From: Chryseobacterium gleum
GTDB lineage: Bacteria; Bacteroidota; Bacteroidia; Flavobacteriales_D; Crocinitomicaceae
Assembly: GCA_945888595.1 (NCBI GenBank)
Contig: CAMDAO010000010.1
Span: 1-39,300, forward strand
DNA: 39,300 nucleotides
Reading direction: 5' to 3'
Under the pieces are notes generated by a model. It searched no databases. It was not told where the DNA came from and was given only the letters and a program-made list of their open reading frames with translations. Shown here one piece after another: positions 33,835 to 39,300 of the stretch. Made by a program: the position numbers and the translations under genes. Each line of letters starts with the position of its first letter. Position 1 is the first letter of the stretch.

Positions 33835-34119
33835 ATGCCAGAAATAACACAAAAGCCGCAAATTATTGAGAAAGAAATGGTTGCGGCGTTATCGTTTCAT
33901 GATAAAAGCCCTATTTCTCAACATCCTGAATTATTCAAGCAAATAGAAACGGCAGTTAGACTAGGAAATGCTCATCATAGTAAAGTCACGATTATTTTTC
34001 AAGATGATTCTGGATTAAAACGGGTAGATACGACACTTTGGGCTAACGGAGCTAAATTTATTTGTCTCAAAGGAGGTGTTTGGATTCCAATTGAAAGAAT
34101 ATTGGAAATTAAGCTTTAA
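33835..34119 (+). CDS. Small conserved-looking protein, unknown function
   Basis: A 94-residue cytoplasmic protein without signal peptide or membrane helix. The C-terminal half is beta-rich (HHSKVTIIFQDDSGLKRVDT, then TLWANGAKFICLKGGVWIPI and ERILEIKL), resembling a small barrel. I have a weak recollection of similar proteins in Flavobacteriales; no function is known to me. It stands alone between two terminators, 100 bp after tsaD. Confidence 0.7.
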   Translation: MPEITQKPQIIEKEMVAALSFHDKSPISQHPELFKQIETAVRLGNAHHSKVTIIFQDDSGLKRVDTTLWANGAKFICLKGGVWIPIERILEIKL

Positions 34120-34143
34120 GTAAGACTACTATACTATTAAACC

Positions 34144-34180
34144 CCCTATATAGTTAAATACTACTATATAGGGTTTTTTT
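34144..34180 (+). terminator. Terminator of the small conserved gene
   Basis: CCCTATATAGT (34144-34154) pairs with ACTATATAGGG (34163-34173), 8-nt loop, seven T bases. Confidence 0.8.
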
Positions 34181-34261
34181 ATGCTCGAAAAAATCATTTT
34201 TAAACTTTTAGGAGTACAAGCATTAAACAAAATTCCAACTCTTTTTATCGATTAGATTGAT

Positions 34262-34269
34262 TATATTTG
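34262..34269 (+). promoter_or_regulatory. -7 box of the dsbD operon
   Basis: TATATTTG, 22 nt before the ATG at 34292; no clear -33 TTG. Confidence 0.45.
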
Positions 34270-34291
34270 AAGCGTTATTTATGAATTTAAA

Positions 34292-34726
34292 ATGAAATTA
34301 ATTACTTTCCTACTCCTTGGATTTTCGGATTTCGTTGGCTTTTCTCAAGAGAAAGTAACGTGGAGTAATGTATACAACGCAAAAACAAAAAATATTGAAA
34401 TGTCTGCTTCGATAGCCGAAGGGTGGCATTTATACAGTCAGTTTATTAGTAATGAAATCGGACCAATACCTACTTCATTTACTTTTACAGAGAATGAATT
34501 TGTGTCCATCGCAGGGAAAGTTTCCGAGCCAAAAGCGATACAAGAATACGATGAAAATTTTGAAGCAACACTTGACTTTTTTAAAAATGAAGTCATGTTT
34601 ACACAAAAAGCAGTAGCGAAACAAACAACTGTTGAAGAAATAATTATTACGTATATGGTATGCAATGAAACAATGTGTCTGCCGCCAATCGATCAAAAGT
34701 TTACAGTTGAAATTAAAGCCAATTAA
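34292..34726 (+). CDS. Stand-alone DsbD alpha-like (DsbD N-terminal) periplasmic domain protein
   Basis: A 144-residue protein with a signal peptide (MKLITFLLLGFSDFVGFSQ) and a single immunoglobulin-like domain of the DsbD N-terminal family. The signature GWHLYSQF and the redox Cys pair in MVCNETMCLPP correspond to the first domain of the next gene. DsbD alpha passes electrons to periplasmic thiol proteins. Here it exists as a separate copy 3 bp upstream of the full DsbD, surely in one operon. It may be a second acceptor of electrons from the membrane domain. Confidence 0.85.
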   Translation: MKLITFLLLGFSDFVGFSQEKVTWSNVYNAKTKNIEMSASIAEGWHLYSQFISNEIGPIPTSFTFTENEFVSIAGKVSEPKAIQEYDENFEATLDFFKNEVMFTQKAVAKQTTVEEIIITYMVCNETMCLPPIDQKFTVEIKAN

Positions 34727-34729
34727 TGT

Positions 34730-36817
34730 ATGAAAAAATTATTTTTTAGTCTTTTAGTAATTCTTCTTGCAGCGAATCTTGTTTCTGCTCAAATGGAATA
34801 TGGTGATGAAAAAGTAAAAGCCAGTTTTAGAGTTGAACAAAACGGTTCCGAAGCAACGATCATTGCGGATATTTCCATTGCTAACGAGTGGCATATTAAC
34901 GCGGTGGTTTTGCCAAAAGGTTGTTTTGGTTATGCCTCTAATCTTACGTTTTTAAAGTCGAAAAATTTCAAAACTGTTGGTAATGTGATTGAACCTAAAC
35001 CGCATTTGAAGCATGATGATGCAGCGGATGAAGATTTAGCCACACACGAAGGGAAAATTAAATTAAAGCAAAAAATACAAATTTTATCAGATAAAGATTT
35101 CGTTTTAGAGGGTGTTTTCGATTTTCAAACGTGTAATGAAGTAAGATGTTTACTTCCTTTTGGTCAAAAATTTTCCGTAAAAGTGAAAGGAGTTAGCGGT
35201 GAGCAAATCGCAGAAGTAGCAAAGGTTGAAAACAATAACGTACAAGGAAATCCTTCTGATTCATCTATTACAAGTAGTTCTGCAAAATCACAGACAACAA
35301 GCAGTAAGGATGATAAAGTCAAAAATGACCTAACAGCAGCAAGTAAATCTAAAAACGAAACGGAAAATAAATCACTATGGGGTATATTTTTTCTTGCTTT
35401 TTTAAGTGGATTTGCCGCATTGATTATGCCGTGTGTTTTCCCTATGATTCCAATGACAGTGAGTTTCTTTACCAAGCGTTCAAAAAATCGTGCGCAAGGG
35501 ATAAAAAATGCTTTTATTTATGGTGGGTCAATCGTATTAATTCATGTTCTTTTAGGTGCTCTTGTAGTTGTAACGGGTGCCGGTCAGCTGTTAAATGAAT
35601 TGTCAACCAATGTTTATTTTAACATTTTCTTTTTCTTGATGTTATTTTTATTCGGACTTTCATTTTTAGGTGCATTTGAAATTCAGATCCCAAGTTCATG
35701 GGTAAATAAAGCAGACGCAAAAGCGGATAAAGGCGGGGTAATCGGAATTTTCTTCATGGCACTTGTTCTTTCGTTAGCTTCTTTTTCTTGTACAGGTCCA
35801 ATTTTAGGTAGTTTACTCGGTGGACTTTCTGCTTATGGAGGAGGTAACGCATTAATGGTGGGTATGCTTGCTTTTGGTCTCGCATTGGCACTGCCATTTA
35901 TGTTATTCTCAATTTTTCCATCGATGATGAACTCCATGCCTAATTCAGGAGGATGGCTCAACGTTGTAAAAGTATTCTTGGGTTTTATAGAAATTGCATT
36001 TGCCTTTAAATTCTTGTCTACTGCAGATACAACTATGCAATGGCATTTATTAGAACGTGAAATTTTTATTTCGATATGGATTGCTGTATTTGGTACATTG
36101 GCTTTATATATGTTTGGAAAAATACGCTTACCTCATGACAGTGTTGTTGAAAAACTATCCGTAGGACGAACCATGATGGCTACCCTAACCCTAACATTAA
36201 CAATCTATTTAATTCCTGGACTTTGGGGAGCGCCACTTAAATTAGTGAACGCTTTTTTACCGCCTGATTTCTATGCTGAATCACCAAAAGGCTTTGGCGG
36301 GGGAGGCAATAGTTCTGCCTCAAATGGAACGACAACTCATGCAGTTGACGGAATGCATGAGGGACCGCAAGGTTTGATGGCTTTTAACGATTATGACAAA
36401 GCACTTGCGTATGCCAAAGAAGTTGGTAAACCCTTATTCGTTGATTTCACTGGTTGGGGCTGCGTCAATTGTCGTAAAATGGAACAATCGGTTTGGGGTG
36501 AACCTGGTGTTATTGAACATCTAAGAAATGACTTTGTAATCGTTTCATTGTATGTGGATGAGCGCACTGAATTGCCTAAAAATCAACAAAAAACAGAGAA
36601 AGTAGACGGTCGTGATTTTGACATTGTCACGATAGGAAACAAATGGACGGCAAAACAAATAAAAGAATACCGCACAGCTTCTCAACCTTATTATGTATTA
36701 AAAACTCCTGAAGGAATAGATTTACCAGTTGGTTCTGCAGATTATCAAAATCATCATGATTCTAAAGTGTTTAAAAAATGGTTAGATGATGGGCTAGCGG
36801 CTTTCAATAAAAAATAA
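34730..36817 (+). CDS. dsbD: Thiol:disulfide interchange protein DsbD (three-domain)
   Basis: Moves electrons from cytoplasmic thioredoxin across the inner membrane to periplasmic proteins. The 695-residue protein has a signal peptide (1-20), an alpha domain (about 22-150; NEWHINAV and TCNEVRCLLP), a Ser/Lys-rich linker (about 155-210), a transmembrane beta domain with about eight helices and its two redox Cys C235 (LIMPCVFPMIP) and C354 (SFSCTGPILG), and a C-terminal thioredoxin-like gamma domain with the CxxC pair C578/C581 (TGWGCVNCRKME). All redox Cys expected of DsbD are present. Second gene of a two-gene operon, ended by a strong terminator. Confidence 0.95.
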   Translation: MKKLFFSLLVILLAANLVSAQMEYGDEKVKASFRVEQNGSEATIIADISIANEWHINAVVLPKGCFGYASNLTFLKSKNFKTVGNVIEPKPHLKHDDAADEDLATHEGKIKLKQKIQILSDKDFVLEGVFDFQTCNEVRCLLPFGQKFSVKVKGVSGEQIAEVAKVENNNVQGNPSDSSITSSSAKSQTTSSKDDKVKNDLTAASKSKNETENKSLWGIFFLAFLSGFAALIMPCVFPMIPMTVSFFTKRSKNRAQGIKNAFIYGGSIVLIHVLLGALVVVTGAGQLLNELSTNVYFNIFFFLMLFLFGLSFLGAFEIQIPSSWVNKADAKADKGGVIGIFFMALVLSLASFSCTGPILGSLLGGLSAYGGGNALMVGMLAFGLALALPFMLFSIFPSMMNSMPNSGGWLNVVKVFLGFIEIAFAFKFLSTADTTMQWHLLEREIFISIWIAVFGTLALYMFGKIRLPHDSVVEKLSVGRTMMATLTLTLTIYLIPGLWGAPLKLVNAFLPPDFYAESPKGFGGGGNSSASNGTTTHAVDGMHEGPQGLMAFNDYDKALAYAKEVGKPLFVDFTGWGCVNCRKMEQSVWGEPGVIEHLRNDFVIVSLYVDERTELPKNQQKTEKVDGRDFDIVTIGNKWTAKQIKEYRTASQPYYVLKTPEGIDLPVGSADYQNHHDSKVFKKWLDDGLAAFNKK

Positions 36818-36834
36818 TAAAATAAAATGACCTC

Positions 36835-36867
36835 AAAATCCTCCGTAACTTTCGGAGGATTTTTTTT
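36835..36867 (+). terminator. dsbD operon terminator
   Basis: Perfect 11-bp stem AAAATCCTCCG/CGGAGGATTTT (36835-36845, 36853-36863), 7-nt loop, eight T bases to 36867. Confidence 0.88.
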
Positions 36868-36872
36868 ATCTT

Positions 36873-37008
36873 TACATTTGTAATTTTAGTAATCTTGTTC
36901 CTTTCTAGCGGCTCAATTCTTGAAAGATTGGAATAAAGTCTTATCTAAATTAGTTGTGATTAATTATTAACCTTATTTTTGATTACTAATTAATCTAAAT
37001 AATAATAA
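36873..37008 (+). promoter_or_regulatory. Leader region of the BRO-N gene with -7 box and inverted repeat
   Basis: TACATTTG at 36873-36880 fits TAnnTTTG, giving a leader over 100 nt. A 9-bp inverted repeat GATTAATTA/TAATTAATC (36958-36966, 36987-36995) lies 13 nt before the ATG and could be an operator, although such AT-rich repeats arise easily by chance. Confidence 0.35.
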
Positions 37009-37830
37009 ATGGAAAAACAAAATGCAATAAAAATATTTAATAGTTCAAAAATTCGGACTCAGTGGCATGATGAATATGAAAAATGGTATTTTTCTATCGT
37101 TGATATAATTTCAGTTTTAACCGAAAGTCCAAATCCTCAGGTCTATTGGCGAGTGTTAAAAAAACGATTAATTGCTGAAGGAAATGAAACCGTTACAAAT
37201 TGTAACGGTTTGAAAATGCAAGCTGTTGATGGTAAGATGAGATTGACGGATGTGGCTGATAATGAAGAGCTTTTTAGAATAATTCAATCCATTCCTTCAC
37301 CAAAAGCAGAACCATTCAAACAATGGCTAGCAAAAGTTGGCAGTGAGCGAATCGATGAAATTGAAGACCCTGAAATTGGTTTTGATCGTTTAATGGAAAC
37401 TTATCTTAAAAAAGGATATTCTAAAGAGTGGGTAAATCAACGTTTGAAAAGTATTGAGGTTAGAAAAGAGTTGACTGATGAATGGGGAGTTCGGGGCGCG
37501 AAGGTTGGAAAAGAATATGCAATTCTTACAGATGAGATAACCAAAGCTTGGTCAGGTTTTTCGACTAAAGAATATAAAAATTTTAAAGATCTTAAAAAAG
37601 AAAACTTAAGGGATCATATGTCAAATTTAGAGTTAGTATTAAATATGCTTGCTGAAGCTTCCACTAATGCAATTTCTAAAAATAAAAAACCTAAAACAGT
37701 TCAAGAAAATAAACATATTGCTAATCAAGGAGGTACAATTGCTGGAAATACGAAAAATGAAATAGAACTGAAGTCTGGAGTTAAAATTGTAACGAGTGAA
37801 AATGCTAAAATGAAGAGACTAAATGAATGA
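37009..37830 (+). CDS. BRO-N / prophage antirepressor-like protein
   Basis: A 273-residue protein whose first ~115 residues match the BRO-N domain found in phage antirepressors, baculovirus BRO and DinD-type proteins: KWYFSIVDIISVLTESPNP, a VYWRVLKKRL helix, TNCNGLKMQAVDGKMRLTDV, then RIIQSIPSPKAEPFKQWLAK. The central part (EIGFDRLMETYLKKGYSKEW, VNQRLKSIEVRKELTDEWG) is common to the chromosomal group of this family. The C-terminal ~50 residues are Lys/Asn-rich and likely disordered. No phage genes are nearby. Its stop overlaps the recG start by 8 bp, so it is probably co-transcribed with recG. DNA binding is likely, true function unknown. A 25-bp perfect palindrome lies in its coding sequence. 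Confidence 0.82.
   Translation: MEKQNAIKIFNSSKIRTQWHDEYEKWYFSIVDIISVLTESPNPQVYWRVLKKRLIAEGNETVTNCNGLKMQAVDGKMRLTDVADNEELFRIIQSIPSPKAEPFKQWLAKVGSERIDEIEDPEIGFDRLMETYLKKGYSKEWVNQRLKSIEVRKELTDEWGVRGAKVGKEYAILTDEITKAWSGFSTKEYKNFKDLKKENLRDHMSNLELVLNMLAEASTNAISKNKKPKTVQENKHIANQGGTIAGNTKNEIELKSGVKIVTSENAKMKRLNE
37187..37211. repeat. 25-bp perfect palindrome inside the BRO-N gene
   Basis: AAACCGTTACAA-A-TTGTAACGGTTT, a perfect inverted repeat with one central base, spans the codons for ETVTNCNG. The protein segment looks conserved in the family, which may partly explain it, but codon choices make the symmetry exact. Confidence 0.75.
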
Positions 37831-39300
37831 ATTCCTCAATACTCCCATTGAATTTTTGAAAGGAGTTGGCCCAAATCGTGCCGAACTTCTAAAAAAAGAA
37901 GCTGGAATTTTTACATTTAATGATTTATTACATTATTTTCCTTTCCGTTATGTCGATCGTTCCCAATACCATGCGGTTGCAGAATTGCCTCAGTTGGATG
38001 GATATTCGCAGTTAAAAGGAAAAATCGTTCATGTGTCAGAGCGATTAATCGGTAAGCAAAATAGATTAATAGCGAAATTCCAAGATCATACTGGTATTAT
38101 TGAATTGGTTTGGTTTCAAGGAGCAAAATGGATTAAGCCACTTTTGAAGCCAGATGTTGAATTTCAAGTGTATGGAAAAGCAAAATTGTTTGGTTCATCT
38201 TTCAATATTCCTCATCCTGAAATAGTTGAATTTGAGAAAGTGAAGTTCGAAAAAGGTTTGCAGGCTGTATATTCTAGTTCTGAAAAACTAGGAATGAATG
38301 GTTTGAGTTCCAAAGGGATTGAAAAAATAATTACAGCTTTAGTTTCACAATTACAGGGTAAAATTGCAGAAACATTGCCATCATCGATTGTTCAAGATTT
38401 ACATTTAATTTCAGCAGAAAATGCCTTCATTCAAATTCATTGTCCCATCGATGAAGCGAACGCAAATAAAGCTAGAATTCGCTTAAAATTTGAAGAATTA
38501 TTTTTCCTTCAGTTGGAAATGTTGATGCGAAAGCTTATCAGTATTCGTAAAACAGGTGGACATGTTTTCACGGAGGTTGGCCTGCCATTTACTGATTTTT
38601 ATGAAAATTACTTACCGTTCACGTTAACAAATGCGCAAAAACGCGTTTTAAAAGAGATTCGAAAAGATTTCTTAACGGGTCACCATATGAATCGCTTGTT
38701 GCAAGGAGATGTTGGTAGCGGAAAAACATTAGTTGCCCTCTTAACGATGTTAATTGGAATTGGAAATGGTTTTCAAGCAGCATTAATGGCTCCAACTGAA
38801 ATCTTAGCTAGTCAACATTTTGTGACATTAGTTGACTTGTTAAAACAGATGGACATAAAGATTGAATTACTGACTGGATCGGTAGGAAAAAAAGATCGCA
38901 GGAGAATTCATGAGGGACTGGAAAATGGTGAAATAAATATTCTCGTTGGCACGCACGCTTTATTAGAAGACGTGGTTCAATTCAAAAATTTGGGAGTCGT
39001 TGTGATTGATGAGCAGCATCGGTTTGGGGTAGCTCAACGTGCTCGAATGTGGAAAAAAAATACGATTCCCCCACATGTTTTAATTATGACAGCGACGCCC
39101 ATCCCCAGAACGCTAGCGATGACTTTTTATGGTGATTTGGACGTTTCAGTTATTGATGAATTACCTCCTGGTCGAAAGTCTATTGAAACTTCTCATCGAT
39201 TTGAAAGCAATCGTTTAACGGTTTTTGGCTTTATGAAGTCAGAAATTGCAAAAGGGCGCCAAATATATGTCGTGTATCCATTGATTAAAGAATCAGAAAC
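37823..39300 (+). CDS. recG: ATP-dependent DNA helicase RecG (partial, runs off the window)
   Basis: Branch-migrating helicase that remodels stalled forks and recombination intermediates. 492 codons of an expected ~700 are present. It starts at ATG 37823 (MNEFLNTPIEFLKGVGPNRA), overlapping the BRO-N stop by 8 bp in another frame; the next ATG (37827) hits a stop at once. Seen in order: the N-terminal helical and wedge (OB) domain (FPFRYVDRSQYHAV, FQDHTGIIELVWFQG), motif I LLQGDVGSGKTLVAL, motif II VVIDEQHRFGVAQRARMW and motif III MTATPIPRTLAMTFYGDLD. The second RecA domain is beyond the window. Confidence 0.96.
   Translation, partial: MNEFLNTPIEFLKGVGPNRAELLKKEAGIFTFNDLLHYFPFRYVDRSQYHAVAELPQLDGYSQLKGKIVHVSERLIGKQNRLIAKFQDHTGIIELVWFQGAKWIKPLLKPDVEFQVYGKAKLFGSSFNIPHPEIVEFEKVKFEKGLQAVYSSSEKLGMNGLSSKGIEKIITALVSQLQGKIAETLPSSIVQDLHLISAENAFIQIHCPIDEANANKARIRLKFEELFFLQLEMLMRKLISIRKTGGHVFTEVGLPFTDFYENYLPFTLTNAQKRVLKEIRKDFLTGHHMNRLLQGDVGSGKTLVALLTMLIGIGNGFQAALMAPTEILASQHFVTLVDLLKQMDIKIELLTGSVGKKDRRRIHEGLENGEINILVGTHALLEDVVQFKNLGVVVIDEQHRFGVAQRARMWKKNTIPPHVLIMTATPIPRTLAMTFYGDLDVSVIDELPPGRKSIETSHRFESNRLTVFGFMKSEIAKGRQIYVVYPLIKESE

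Noticed and set aside
37009-37830. Prophage remnant
   Set aside because: Only the BRO-N gene is phage-like; flanking dsbD and recG are chromosomal and no structural or lysis genes or att repeats are visible.

Overview
The window is an AT-rich bacterial chromosome segment, almost certainly from the Bacteroidota and most likely Flavobacteriales (a Fluviicola/Crocinitomix-like lineage is a guess). Evidence: two proteins with type IX secretion (T9SS) C-terminal sorting domains, one type A and one gliding-motility-associated type B; a GWxTD-domain protein; a bacterial eIF1/SUI1 homologue; a DNA polymerase III alpha carrying its own N-terminal DnaQ-type exonuclease; and repeated promoter-like TAnnTTTG (-7) boxes in place of sigma70 -10 boxes, with few Shine-Dalgarno sequences.

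Layout. 1-78: tail of an unidentified gene, then a bidirectional terminator. 182-4169 (minus): two secreted T9SS proteins that share a related N-terminal domain, divergent from a TPR/transmembrane/LuxR-type HTH regulator (4320-5918). 5919-6248: gene-poor stretch with a probable decayed transposase start. 6306-8794 (minus): pckA and elbB. 8938-10069: two convergent small lipoproteins. 10282-13025: rimO, then xerD and aroQ as a head-to-head pair whose start codons abut. 13089-15611 (minus): GWxTD protein followed by a GT2 glycosyltransferase.

The most interesting part is 15816-18135. A tRNA-Ser(UGA) is followed by a 1.9-kb islet flanked by 81-bp direct repeats that begin inside the tRNA 3' end. 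The islet carries one Fic-domain protein with a C-terminal winged helix, preceded by repeats phased at exactly 10 bp, and no integrase. Just outside the right repeat is an unlisted 44-residue, six-cysteine, lysine-rich micro-protein gene with a 17-bp palindrome of FUR-superfamily (7-1-7) shape between its promoter box and start codon.

18205-27873: SUI1-like factor, a 12-unit heptamer array, a GT-C-like membrane glycosyltransferase, a SirB1-family protein, the fused exonuclease-DnaE and a biotin carboxylase. 28068-36817: a TamB-like giant and tsaD with crossing divergent promoter boxes, a small conserved protein, and a DsbD system preceded by a stand-alone DsbD alpha-like domain. 37009-39300: a BRO-N/antirepressor-like protein whose gene overlaps the start of recG, which runs off the window.

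Most genes are housekeeping. The candidates for new biology are the Fic islet at tRNA-Ser, the cysteine-rich micro-protein with its palindrome, and the BRO-N/recG pair.
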